DNA of 64,000 nucleotides, taken from NCBI RefSeq assembly GCF_907164915.1, contig NC_061862.1, forward strand, positions 126,923,641 through 126,987,640, given 5' to 3'. Both the position numbers and the translations under genes were made by a program. How positions within the stretch are numbered: position 1 is the stretch's first letter; each line of letters starts with the position of its first letter. The stretch comes from Impatiens glandulifera. Its lineage: Eukaryota; Streptophyta; Magnoliopsida; Ericales; Balsaminaceae. The notes under the pieces were generated by a model. That model worked only from the letters and a program-made list of their open reading frames with translations, was not told where the DNA came from and ran no database searches. Below are positions 1-9,658 of this stretch, one piece after another.

Positions 1-1125
1 ACATCCACAGAACCGGTTGCACCTTCACCGATCAGAACCGCCGAACAGTTCACTGAGGATGCCATGGCAATGTTTGCACAGAAATTTAGGAGGTTCATGA
101 AAAGGAGCCAACCGACAAATAACTACAACTATGGTGATAAATATAATGTAAGATGTTATAACTGCAACTGTTTGGGACATTTCAAGTGGGAATGCAGAAA
201 ATCGAGGAGAGATGACTGGAAACCGGACAATCAAATTAATCGAAATAACTATCAACAAACCGGTGAAGGAAGTGAGGTTCAGAAAGCACTGATAGCCGAT
301 GATGGAGGAAGTTTATGGGCTCACAGTGACAGTGATGATGAACTCACATGCCTCATGGCAAATGAGGAACATGTATTTGACTCTCCTTGTGAAGAATTTA
401 CTAAAGATGAGTTATAAAATGCATTGAATGATATTGTAGTAGAGTATAAGAACCTACTAACTCTATTACCTAAGCAACCCAACTTTAGAGCCGACCTCAT
501 AGTACCCATCTTGACCGAACCAGAGATCATAGAACCTGATGAAACCCCTACCTTAGAAACCAAGCTAGCACCTGAACCATCACCTAAGACCGAACAGTCT
601 AATGAGCCAGTTCGAGAATTGACCGAGGAAGAAAATGCCCGACTCCAGTATAAAATGGCCGCATATAAGAGATCTAGTGAAATAGTAAGAAAGATGTGTA
701 GTTATAAGAGACACCCTTTTTGCATGTTTGGCCTAGGATACAAAAACGATAGATCCAAAATCCAAAAACCCGTAGACAAAGTAAGGCTCTCAAAGGATGA
801 CCTTCCCTTTGTAAGTTTCGTCAGAAGTTCCTTAATCGCTGAAGAGGAATTAACTGCCTATTATACGGAAGAAAAACTAACCTATGTAGGTCCAACTGAC
901 TCTGAGAAGTGGCTTCACCCTGAGAAAAGAAAAGCCAACCTGTTCAATAATAAGAGAGCCAATCCACAACCGCATAGGACAAACCTAAGATCATTCCCAT
1001 ACAAGGCCTTCTTAGGAAAACCGAAAGACTCAAAACCGAGTGTCAGAAAGACAGTTAAAACCTTAACCAGGAAGTTTGTCAAGGTTTGGATACCCAAGGG
1101 ACTAATCGCCTGTGGACCCAAGTAA
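1..1125 (+). pseudogene. gag: Copia gag, C-terminal part, with an internal nonsense codon
   Basis: The frame is open from base 1 and holds a CCHC zinc knuckle (C-x2-C-x4-H-x4-C, reading CYNCNCLGHFKWEC) at about 152-193. This is the RNA-binding nucleocapsid motif of Copia gag. A TAA at 415-417 interrupts the frame, and the same frame continues from 418 to the final TAA at 1123-1125; aligned relatives at 31.7 kb and 54.4 kb read through this point (EELVAALNDMV-type sequence), so the TAA is a secondary lesion. The acidic, Glu/Pro-rich middle and the ending VWIPKGL..GPK are shared with the gag-like ORFs of the two pol-less copies in this window. The N-terminal gag domain is off the left edge. Confidence 0.85.
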
Positions 1126-1175
1126 ATATGGGTACCAAATAGTTGTAAATATGTATATTTTGTAGGATATAAAGA

Positions 1176-4100
1176 AACGGCTAGGAAACTCTGAATGGTA
1201 CTTGGATAGTGGTTGCTCCAGGCATATGACCGGAAACAACAACCTTTTAACCGACATCAGAATAGAAACCGGTGCATTAATCACCTTCGGTGACAACTCA
1301 AAAGGTAAAACTGTGGGCAAGGGTAAGATTGTCCATGGTAACCTAACAATTGATAATGTACTCTTAGTTGAAAACCTACGTTTTAATTTGCTAAGTATTA
1401 GTCAAATGTGTGATGCTGGATATACTGTAGAATTCCTTAAACATGCATGCCTAGTTAAGAACTCTCAAGGTATCATACTTCTAACCGGAAATAGGCTAGG
1501 AAATATTTACAAGGTAGACTGGAAAACTAAAGTAGAATATCCTGTTTGGATGATAACCAAGACTGATCAAACCTGGCTGTGGCATAAAAGACTAAATCAC
1601 CTGAACATGAAAACCTTAAACTATATTCGCGGTAAAAAGTTAGTCGAAGGAGTTCCTGACATAGTGTTTAATAAGGATAAGGTTTGTTCAGCATATCAAA
1701 TGGGTAAACAAACTAGGTCAACCTTTAAGAGTAAAGGAAACATTCAATCTAACCGATGCTTCGATCTTCTTCACATGGATTTATTTGGACCGATTCAGGT
1801 CATCAGCCTAGGAGGTATGCTTTACACTATGGTAGTTGTTGATGATTATTCTAGGTATACATGGGTAATATTCTTACCATCCAAACGTGAAACCGCATCA
1901 AATTTGATCACACTTCTTAAACGTTTGCAAAATGAAAAATCAACACGCATTAATAGTATTAGAAGTGATAGAGGAACCGAATTTACAAACAGCACTTTAA
2001 CCGCATTTCTGGATGAATCCGGTATTAGACACGAGCTGTCTAGTGCTAGGACTCCTCAACAAAACGGCCTGGCCGAGAGAAGAAACCGAACTCTCAAGGA
2101 AGCCGCACGGTCCATGATAGTCGATTCGGGTATTGCTCAAAAATTTTGGGCTGAGGCTATCAATATTGCATGTTACACACAAAATCGGTCTTTAATTAAC
2201 AAGTTTCACAACAAAACACCGTATGAGGTATATTTTGATAGAGTTCCTAACCTCAGGTATCTTAAAATTTTCGGCTGTAAATGTTACATTCACATAAATG
2301 GTAAAACCTATCTATCTGCTTTCGATGCAAAATCCGATACTGGGATCATGTTAGGTTACTCAGCAGTGAGTAAAGCATATAGAGTGTATAACAATAGAAC
2401 CTTAACCGTGGAGGAATCACTTCATATTGTTTTCGATGAATCGGTTGAAAGCAACACTGCATCATGTTTTGATCTACACAACAGATTGGAAAATAGCAAT
2501 ATCCATTTTGATAGTGAAGATGAGATTCCGGTTTTCAGGCGGTTTGTCCATGACCAAATGGGTAATGATGAAACCCAGTCGGATCAAGCTGTCCCACGAC
2601 AAGAAGCTGACACTTCGGTCCAAACCGAGGAAATCGGTCGATCTGACATCCCTATTCAGCCTACCGATATGTCTAGCTTTGATCAAGTAAACGGTAATTT
2701 GGTAGACATCCCTGAACCGAACCTCAGAAGGAACACTAAGCATCCTCCTGAGCAAATTATAGGTGACCCTTCAGAACCTGTTCAAACTAGGCATCAAATT
2801 CTGGAGGAATACTTCAATTCCGCCTTTATATCCCAGATTGAGCCGAAAAGAGTGGATGAAGCATTGTCAGATCCGGATTGGATTTTGGGAATGCAAGAAG
2901 AGTGAAACCAGTTCGAGAGTAATAAAGTCTGGTACCTAGTCCCTAGACCGAAAGATCAACCGGTCATAGGAACAAGATGGGTATTTAGAAATAAACTCAA
3001 TGAAGACGGTTTGGTCACGAGGAACAAAGCCAGATTAGTGGCACAAGGATACAAACAGGAAGAAGGCATTGATTTTGAAGAATCATTTTCCCCTGTAGCT
3101 AGAATTGAATCTATTAGGATTTTTCTAGCCTTTGATGCATTAAAATTTTTAAGGTTTTCCAAATGGATGTTAAAAGTGCATTTTTGAATTGTGACCTACC
3201 TAAAAAGGTATATGTTGAACAACCACCCGGTATAAAAAATGCTGAACTACCCAACCATGTATACCGGTTAAACAAAGCTTTATACGGTCTAAAGCAAGCT
3301 CCTAGAGCCTGGTATGACACATTAACCGCATTTTTGTTAAAACATGACTTTACCATCGGTTCGGTGGATAAAACATTATTTAAGTTTGAGAAAAAGGAAC
3401 ATATCCTACTTGTTCAGATTTATGTAGATGATATCATCTTCGGTTCTACCGATCCTAAGCTATGTGATAAATCCTCAACTCTAATGACTAACAAATTTGA
3501 AATGAGTATGATGGGAGAATTAAGTTTCTTCCTAGGTCTTCAGGTTAAGCAACTCGAAGAAGGAACCTTCATCAGTCAACCCAAGTACACTAAGGAACTT
3601 TTAAAGAAATTTGGGATGGATACATGCTCCTCAGCCGCTACTCCAATGAGCTCATCGGTCAAATTGGACAAAGATGATGAGGGTCAAGTAGTAGACCTGA
3701 CCGCTTACCGAGGCATCATCGGCTCTCTTCTATACTTGACAGCAAGTAGACCGGATATTCTATTTGCAGTCGGTGTGTGTGGAAGATTCCAGGCCAACCC
3801 AAAACAGTCTCACTACACAGCCGCAAAGCGAATTTTGAAATACCTTAAGGGGACTCCTGACGTCGGTTTGTGGTATCCAAAGGATTCATCTTTTAACCTA
3901 ACGAGTTATTCAGATGCAGACTATGCAGATTGCAAGGTTGATAGAAAAAGCACCAGCGGAACATGTCAATTTCTAGGTGATCGGCTTGTTTCATGGCACA
4001 ACATAAACAAACATCAGTTGCCACATCAACCGCAGAAGCTGAATACCTAGCAGCCGGAAGCTGTTGTTCACAACTTCTTTGGATCCAACAACAACTGAAG

Positions 4101-4385
4101 GACTTCGGTATCACAGCCGAAGAGTCTCCAATCTTCTGTGATAACACAAGTGCCATAGAAATCACCTACAACCCGGTTCTACACTCTAGAACCAAGCACA
4201 TTGACATAAGGCACCACTTCATTCAGGAACATGTCATGTTGAAGCATATCCGGCTGGAATACGTACCGACATATCAACAAGTAGCCAATATCTTCACAAA
4301 GCCTCTGCAGGAAGCTAAGTTTTCTCAATTCAGACTGACACTCAGTTTAACCGACATTAGTCAGATCATTCCTAAGGATGCTTAA
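1176..4385 (+). pseudogene. pol: Copia pol: protease, integrase, RT and RNase H, with a stop and two frameshifts
   Basis: Domains in order: aspartic protease (WYLDSGCSRHMTG, about 1196-1234); GAG-pre-integrase; integrase core (HMDLFGP, RSDRGTEF and NGLAERRNR carry the D, D and E residues); reverse transcriptase with LYGLKQAPRAWYD and the catalytic YVDD at 3421-3432; RNase H (SDADYADCKVDRKSTSG near 3910-3960; TAEAEYLA after 4020). Lesions seen: the second Cys of the pre-integrase zinc site is Tyr (1694-1696); TGA at 2903-2905; a two-base gain in a T run near 3145; loss of one base near 3995-4005 inside RNase H. The pol frame differs from the gag frame. The final TAA is at 4383-4385. The enzymes would copy RNA into DNA and integrate it; this copy cannot make them intact. 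Confidence 0.93.
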
Positions 4386-4830
4386 AAGGGAAATCGGTTC
4401 GAACAGACAAAACCGGTAGTTCCTCCTAAATTGTTGGATTTCAAATTTCCTAAGGTATCTATGGAAGAACCGCCTGGTTTATCAGTCAGAGTAAACCGAC
4501 CGATCATTTAGTGCATGCACCAAATAACCGCATCGGGACGAACAACTGATAACTTACAGGTTCAGAAATAGTTTATCTTAGATTATTTGGTCTTCGAACA
4601 AAAGTGGAATAATTACATGTGTTTAAAATTATCTGTCCTGAAAAATTACCTTTTCAAAGTAAAATGGTCACACTTCAAAAAACGTGAAGATTTGATATCT
4701 TTCATGGTCCAGGTCTATGACCAGCATCCTAGGCTGAAGACATGCTTATTTTATGCAAAACTCTTTATCCTATGATTAATAGACATTATTACATGTGATA
4801 CACTGGATAATAAGATCCTCTCTCCACTAG
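4386..4830. other. Spacer between pol and ORF3a
   Basis: No conserved coding signal seen. It begins with a purine stretch (AAAAGGGAAATCGG) right after the pol stop and carries several ACCGGTT/AACCGAC words typical of this element. A 62-residue open frame at 4587-4775 has no recognisable motif and I do not call it a gene. Confidence 0.5.
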
Positions 4831-4838
4831 TATATAAG
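4831..4838 (+). promoter_or_regulatory. TATA-like box upstream of ORF3a
   Basis: TATATAAG lies 67 bases upstream of the codon that probably was the ORF3a start (4898). The intervening stretch is A- and C-rich with CTCATCCTCTCAC-type sequence, as in plant 5' leaders. Equivalent TATA-plus-leader arrangements precede ORF3b and ORF3 of the element at 51.7-60.8 kb. Promoter activity is inferred from sequence only. Confidence 0.5.
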
Positions 4839-4897
4839 TTGAACAAACCTTAAACAAAACAATCACAAGTTATAACTCATCCTCTCACTAAGACAAA

Positions 4898-5659
4898 ATA
4901 TCTCAGTTTCCAAACATCCTTCAAGTGGATTTCAAATCTGCTCAAAGCACTGAGCATTATGAAGTCTTCAAGATGATCAAGTCACTTGAAGATATTGGTC
5001 TCCAACACTTTCTAGATGACAAACATGTCATCTATTCTGAATCTGTCCTGGAGTTCTTTTACAATGCCAGGGTTTTTCGTGGAACTCCTCACTTTGACAC
5101 ACATATTCAGTCAAAAGTGGGAGGAATTGTATTCGACTTTACCGAAAATGACTTTGCAAGATGCTTTGACCTACCAAAGCAAGGGCTGACCGATCTCAAT
5201 GTACCAGCTGAACTAAAAGCCGAGATCTCCTTAGCCTTTGCCCGGTCAAATCAGCCAGTTGATGACCACGGTGCCAAGTCACTGTTGAAAGCTGAATACC
5301 AGCTTCTCAACGACGTGATCGGTCGAGGCATCATGGGAAGGGATGTGACCAATACATATTGCACCGTTGCCTTCAACATCATGGCCACTATAACCACTGG
5401 CACACCGGTCAACTGGTCAAGGGTGTTGTTCGACGTCCTAATCTGGATGATTGGCGTTCAAACAGTCGGTCTCGTACCTCAACTAAGTTGTCTGCTTCTA
5501 GAGCTTGGAGTTCCAACCTGTCCGGGCGAAGGGTTGAACCAAGCCCAGGTACTCACCAAGGAAGTCACCGATTCATTTTATGAACGGTTTGAAAAGGCTT
5601 GGAAGAGGAGGAACCGCCACATCAACTCCAACGGTCACACCACCTCCAACGGATATTAA
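4898..5659 (+). pseudogene. Extra retrotransposon ORF (ORF3a), start codon lost
   Basis: A frame of about 250 codons between pol and the 3' LTR. From about residue 20 it shows a pattern shared with ORF3b and the ORF at 56.1 kb: a short LEDIGLQ.FL helix, a G-rich turn, DFTENDFARCFDLP..GL, a basic LLKAEYQLLNDVIGRGI stretch, and TPVNWSRVLFDVL followed by a hydrophobic QLS.LLLELG. This resembles the retrotransposon-associated plant family loosely labelled 'putative plant transposon protein'; no biochemical role is known to me. No signal peptide or membrane span is seen, which argues against an envelope protein. The frame is open upstream of the GTG at 4925, and ATA at 4898-4900 sits where an ATG would fit, so I infer ATG to ATA loss. 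The C-terminus is basic and Asn/Thr/Gly-rich. Confidence 0.65.
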
Positions 5660-6016
5660 GTCACTCTTTCCTACAACCGGTCATTTTGCTGCACGCACCG
5701 GTTGTATCCTTGTTCAACTCTATTATGATAACTTCGACTTAGTTTATGTTATCTTTGGTTTCAATCGGTTACTTTTCAGTGTGTTGTTGCATCCGTCATT
5801 AATGAAAAGTATCACTTAATTAATGTAGTAACTCCCAACTACATGATTAATTACTACCCAACTAACTTGGTTACCTTTGAACTAAATTCCTACCTCGAGC
5901 TCCGCAATCGGTCAAAAGTAACCTCTTTCCAATACACTTTGGAAACATAAATATTCTCTTCTCTAATAAGACAAAACTGATCTTCAATGTTGATATTTTC
6001 CCTCCAAAACCGGATC
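5660..6016. other. Spacer between ORF3a and ORF3b
   Basis: Downstream of the ORF3a stop are T-rich stretches with AATGAAAAG- and TTAATTAAT-type sequence that could serve as a 3' end, then the promoter-like zone of ORF3b. No conserved coding signal; a 79-residue frame at 5580-5819 mostly overlaps the ORF3a tail out of frame. Confidence 0.5.
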
Positions 6017-6025
6017 TATATAAAG
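6017..6025 (+). promoter_or_regulatory. TATA-like box upstream of ORF3b
   Basis: TATATAAAG stands 78 bases before the ORF3b ATG (6103). The leader between them is A/C-rich and then CT-rich (CTCTCTCTCTTAGC), the usual look of a plant 5' UTR. The spacing repeats that of ORF3a, suggesting the whole promoter-ORF cassette was duplicated. Confidence 0.55.
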
Positions 6026-6102
6026 AGCCACCCACTAATCAACTTAACACATCTCAAAACAAAAATCTCTTGAACTCTCTCTCTCTTAGCAAAGTTTGAA
6101 TC

Positions 6103-6805
6103 ATGCCGAGCCGAACTCTATCAAACTTCCTAAGCATTGATTTTGACTCATGCCTGGAGATCAATGATCAAGAAACAAAGGAGATGTTGTTTGAATCCCT
6201 CATTGACACCGGTCTTCGCACCTTTCTCGAAGAATCCGGCCCTATACTCCTTGAGGATGTTAAGACTTTCTTCAGAAGTGCCTGCATAAGAGGAAACTAC
6301 ATTGTTTCCACAGTGAGAGATCACACCTTCTGGCTGGATGAAAACGAGTTTGCTCAAATGTTCAACCTGCCCACCGAAGGGTTTTCGGACTTCCCGCCCC
6401 GGGAAGGCAGCCCCTGCGGAATCTTATGCTTGGCTGTTCTCAGGAACTGGGGTGCCGGTGGAGAAGAACGGGTTAAAGACCTGTCTTCGCTTCCACATCC
6501 AGTTTCTCCTTGAAATTGTCAATCGCTCCTTAATCTGCCAATCCCCCAACCAACGCTACTCCAAGAAGGTGTACAACATGATGACCTACATTATGAGTTA
6601 TGCTCCTATAAATTGGTCATCGGTCATATTCAACAACCTGAAAACTATGGTGTTGACCAAAAGAGGTCTCGGCTACGCTCCTCATATCAGTCGACTCATT
6701 CTCAAGTACCGTCCAGAATTTGGACCAGGTACACCGGCATCTCTTTCAAACATTCTTGATGTGGATGAGGTGGAGGACAAGTTCTCTAGGATGGTTATTG
6801 CTTAA
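6103..6805 (+). pseudogene. Second extra ORF (ORF3b), paralogue of ORF3a, one frameshift
   Basis: Starts at a good ATG (6103; context AATCATGCC). The first frame gives the N-terminal half, with SLIDTGLRTFLEE, then VKTFFRSACIRGNYIV and DENEFAQMFNLPTEGF. Homology to ORF3a then jumps frame near 6400 and continues to the TAA at 6803-6805 with RYSKKVYNMMTYIMSYAPINW, SSVIFNNLKTMV and HISRLILKY. The repaired order of blocks matches ORF3a closely, but identity is modest, so the duplication is old. No catalytic motif or membrane segment is visible. The function is unknown to me; the position suggests an accessory protein of the retrotransposon. Confidence 0.65.
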
Positions 6806-7121
6806 GTTGTATCGTTATCTCTTTTGTACTCCTTTCCTTTTATATTTTTAAACCGATCCATATATCGGTTTCTATCTTGTACCTTTATTCAATGAAAATC
6901 CTTTTCAGCTTCATAATCGGGTCAAAAGTTGCAAAAACTCAGTTCACTCATCTAACTAACCGGTTAAAATCAATAAACAAATTTGTATTCGTTGAATTAT
7001 CCGGTCAAAGTCAAAACACCGCATCATCGTGGTTAACAAATCACTTCATAAAACGGTTTCAAAAGGGGGCTGCTTCATCAAAACCGAAATTGAAAGACCA
7101 CTTAAAATCTTTGGAGGAAAA
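6806..7121. other. Spacer after ORF3b
   Basis: It opens with T-rich sequence and AATGAAAATCC, compatible with a polyadenylation region for ORF3b. A 118-residue frame (6877-7233) crosses this stretch and the E2F cluster, but has no match to ORF3 blocks and I regard it as chance. Confidence 0.45.
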
Positions 7122-7259
7122 TTTCCCGCCCAAAAAGCTCCCGCTCAAATATCCCGCCTTTGATTTCCCGCCATACTTTTCCCGCCCTCTGATTGCCGCC
7201 TTTTTGGATTACCGCCCGTTGTTTACAGCCTAAATGCCCTTGGAGGGAAAATTCCCGCC
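7122..7259 (+). promoter_or_regulatory. Cluster of E2F-type sites (TTTCCCGCC) in an internal promoter region
   Basis: Perfect TTTCCCGCC occurs at 7122-7130, 7164-7172 and 7178-7186. Close variants are TCCCGCC at 7152-7158 and TTCCCGCC at 7252-7259; more GCCGCC/CCGCCC words lie between. TTTCCCGC is the established plant E2F/DP consensus of S-phase genes. The cluster sits just upstream of a TATA box at 7307. Binding is inferred from consensus only. Confidence 0.6.
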
Positions 7260-7306
7260 TAATGATGATGGGACGGTTCGCGACGGTTGGGATTCTAAAC
7301 CGCACC

Positions 7307-7315
7307 TATAAATAG
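7307..7315 (+). promoter_or_regulatory. Third internal TATA-like box (TATAAATAG)
   Basis: TATAAATAGGG is a strong plant-type TATA, followed by a CT-rich leader (TTTCTTTCACTAGCTCTC). No clear ATG-initiated ORF3-like frame follows. A short Pro/Ser/Thr-rich open stretch up to about 7520 may be the remains of a third accessory ORF, but the homology is too weak to call. Confidence 0.5.
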
Positions 7316-7689
7316 GGTCCTTCGTCACATTATTTCATTGTTACGTGATTGGACTTTCTTTCACTAGCTCTCAACTTTCTCAAACTCTCTCAAAACGGTC
7401 AACCGCTCCCTCCTCACACGGACACCTCGGGAGCTGGAGATTCCTCCTCAAGGCCGGCTCAACCGGCTAAGGGACAACCAACAGATGAACTGATGGAAGA
7501 CTTTCTGCCATCCAGATTGACCTAATAGGGACTTTCTTTTCAACCTTTACTTATGTTCACTTCGTTTTTACATATATAGTATTTTTCCCTTCCGCGGTTA
7601 TCTTTACTTATATATATATAAAGTTCTTTTTGGAAACCGGCCTACGGTTGCAATCTTGCATGATTTTGATAATTTTAAATAAAATAATC

Positions 7690-7877
7690 AAAAAGGGAGA
7701 AATTGATTAGATAAAAGATAAAAAATTTCTCAACATTTTCCAAAATTTTTCGAAAATTTCTCCCAAGTCAGTTCCAAAAATTCGGCCAAAACAAACTCTT
7801 AAAAACAGAACCGGCCTACGTTTGCAATCTTGCATAATTTTAATCATTTTAAATAAAATAATCAAAAAGGGAGAAAT
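7690..7877 (+). promoter_or_regulatory. Duplicated polypurine tract region (second-strand primers)
   Basis: AAAAAGGGAGAAATTG occurs at 7690-7705 and again at 7864-7879, each preceded by the same ACCGGCCTACG..TTGCAATCTTGCAT block. The second copy abuts the LTR start TGTTAG and is the functional PPT position. Multiplied PPTs are a known hallmark of Sireviruses. Confidence 0.75.
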
Positions 7878-9078
7878 TGTTAGATAAAATTAGACCGGTT
7901 AATAGAACTTAACACAAATAAACCTCCTATGCAGGAACAGACAAAGAACCGGACCGGTCAAATTACTGAACCTGTTAAGAAACTCAACCGGTCAACTACA
8001 TAAACTGACCAAAAACGTGACCGCACAAAGAAGGCAAGATCGGTCAAAACAGAAGGCAGGAAACGCAAGACAGTCGGTCGGTTATTTAGAAGCCAAGGAA
8101 TAATCGGAAGTCATCCGGTTAACGCACGTAACCGATCAGCATAAAAAGATACTTCGGGTATCTGTTGAGAATGATACCAAAGGAACAGACTAAACATTGT
8201 CATATTCATACAAGTCTGAGGACAGTCTGCAGGCTGCAGAAGACCGTCCTACAAGATCTTTCCACTTCAGGATAAATCAGAAAGACAATCTTCCAAGTAC
8301 AGACAACTGTCTAACCGACAGTCACCATATTGAGTAAAAGACAAACCTAGCCGGTTTGTCTTACATACTGGAAGATTAGACCGCCAGGTCTGAATCACTG
8401 AACATCTGCTCAACCAATCAAATTCAAGGAAATAAATATGACCGTTGGCATATTTCACCTATAAAAGGAGCAGCTGAAGAGGAGTAAATATGGGACACAA
8501 TGGACAATTAATTTACAAGTGATAAGAGTGTGTTCTATCTCTAGAAAGCTTAAGTGCTAAGTTGAAGTGTGTATTTACAATTTCGGTTAAAATTGTACGG
8601 GTATTATCGAGTAGGAAATAAGTCTCGATCGGATTGTGTTTGTGTATTCCTTAGTGAATATCCTTCTCGCGATTTCGAGAGGAAGGGGTGACGTAGGAGT
8701 TTCATCTCCGAACATCCATAAAAAACCTGTCCTGTTATTTACTTTCTGCCGGTTCTGCATTCTAACCGATCTGTACTAACCTACTTATACCGCTATAACC
8801 GATTCAACACTACCTAAACCGACTTACTGAGTTACAAAACCGACCCAGCAATCTCCAAACCTATCCTATCCAAATTCGGTCTTGCCTATCTCTTGAGTGT
8901 GCTGCTTCAACCTGAAACAAACCTCTTCCACGCTTGAACCTGGTTCAAGGGTTTGTGACAGTTTGTGTAATATTGAAACCCCGGTATTAATCTCTAACAG
9001 GATTAATCACCACCCTTTGAGTGAAACGCGCTAACCGGCCCAGACCCCGGTCCTCCAGCGGCAACCTAGATCCTAACA
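7878..9078 (+). repeat. 3' LTR of element A
   Basis: Starts TGTTAGATAA directly after the PPT and ends CCTAACA, so TGTTAG/CTAACA form the short terminal inverted repeat. Length 1,201 bp. A TATA box TATAAAAGG lies at 8460-8468. Near 8687-8725 is GTGACGTAGGAG, then CTCCGAACATCCAT, shared with the LTRs at 48.5, 53.0, 60.5 and (reversed) 61.9 kb. The 5' LTR is off-window, so age cannot be estimated here. Confidence 0.85.
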
Positions 9079-9424
9079 TTTTGTGTGATCTTTGTGCTTA
9101 AATTTTTCCAAATATCATTGCAAGTCCATCTTTGATTGAACTTTTATGTGGAAACCCATTAGTATGAGTACTATGCCACATCGACGTCGACGGATCATGT
9201 GACCACGTGAAACTTTGACTCATTTGTGTTTGTTTAAACTTATGTGATTAGTTGTGTATGTAATGGGCTTTATGTATCATAAAGCCATTAAGGTTTTAGT
9301 CAAATTAACTTAGGACCCATATAATGATTCAATTGCATGATTCTCCCTTTCAAATTCATTTCTCATATGACACTCCTTTATGGCATGTGTAGGTCACATT
9401 TTAACACATTTGGTTTAATCATTT
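9079..9424. other. Intergenic flank between two Copia elements
   Basis: No ORF or repeat boundary recognised. It contains GACGTCGACG and a CACGTG word near 9183-9210 that may be chance. Confidence 0.4.
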
Positions 9425-9626
9425 TGTTGAAATAAATGTTTTTAATTAATTATGGTATTGATTAGGATAATATAGAAGGTTATAAGTTACGTTATTTAAT
9501 TCTAAGAGAGGGAAAATATTTATCTTAATTATATATTTACCTAGTAATAGTGTGGTTGAATAACAGAAAATAATAATATTTAATTTCCTTTTGTAACCTC
9601 CCTTCCTTATTTTTCTCTTTAACCCA
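9425..9626 (+). repeat. 5' LTR of element D
   Basis: Begins TGTTGAAATAAATG and ends near AACCCA. It aligns along its length with 13664-13859 with scattered substitutions. About 202 bp, short for Copia. The AT-rich interior contains TATATATTTACC. Confidence 0.8.
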
Positions 9627-9632
9627 ATATAG

Positions 9633-9650
9633 TGGTATCAGAGCTTCGAG
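9633..9650 (+). promoter_or_regulatory. Primer-binding site of element D
   Basis: TGGTATCAGAGC, the standard plant PBS complementary to the 3' end of initiator tRNA-Met, lies six bases after the 5' LTR. Confidence 0.85.
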
Positions 9651-9658
9651 ATCGATTC

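Larger units (their letters stand above)
1..9078 (+). mobile_element. Sirevirus-like Ty1/Copia LTR retrotransposon, left end outside window (element A)
   Basis: The order is gag zinc knuckle, protease, integrase, reverse transcriptase, RNase H, extra ORFs, polypurine tract, LTR. Integrase before RT is the Copia order. The protease block WYLDSGCSRHMTG, a long LTR (about 1.2 kb), a long region between pol and the 3' LTR, and a repeated polypurine tract point to the Sirevirus lineage; the lineage call is inference. The 5' LTR and the first part of gag lie to the left of base 1. Gag, pol and both extra ORFs contain stops or frameshifts, so this copy is dead. Sequence rich in AACCGGT-like words runs through the LTR and the 3' region and sets it apart from the AT-rich flank. 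Confidence 0.9.

Noticed and set aside
1123..1185. Possible intron joining gag to pol of element A (GTAAAT..TTTTGTAG)
   Set aside because: Joining those GT and AG sites puts a stop codon immediately after the junction, so it does not restore a gag-pol frame.
4898..5659. ORF3a as an envelope-like gene
   Set aside because: Position fits, but there is no signal peptide, membrane span or cleavage motif; sequence resembles a soluble plant transposon-associated family.
6877..7233. 118-residue frame crossing the E2F cluster
   Set aside because: Its Pro/Leu/Phe-rich sequence follows from the repeated CCCGCC words; no homology to ORF3.
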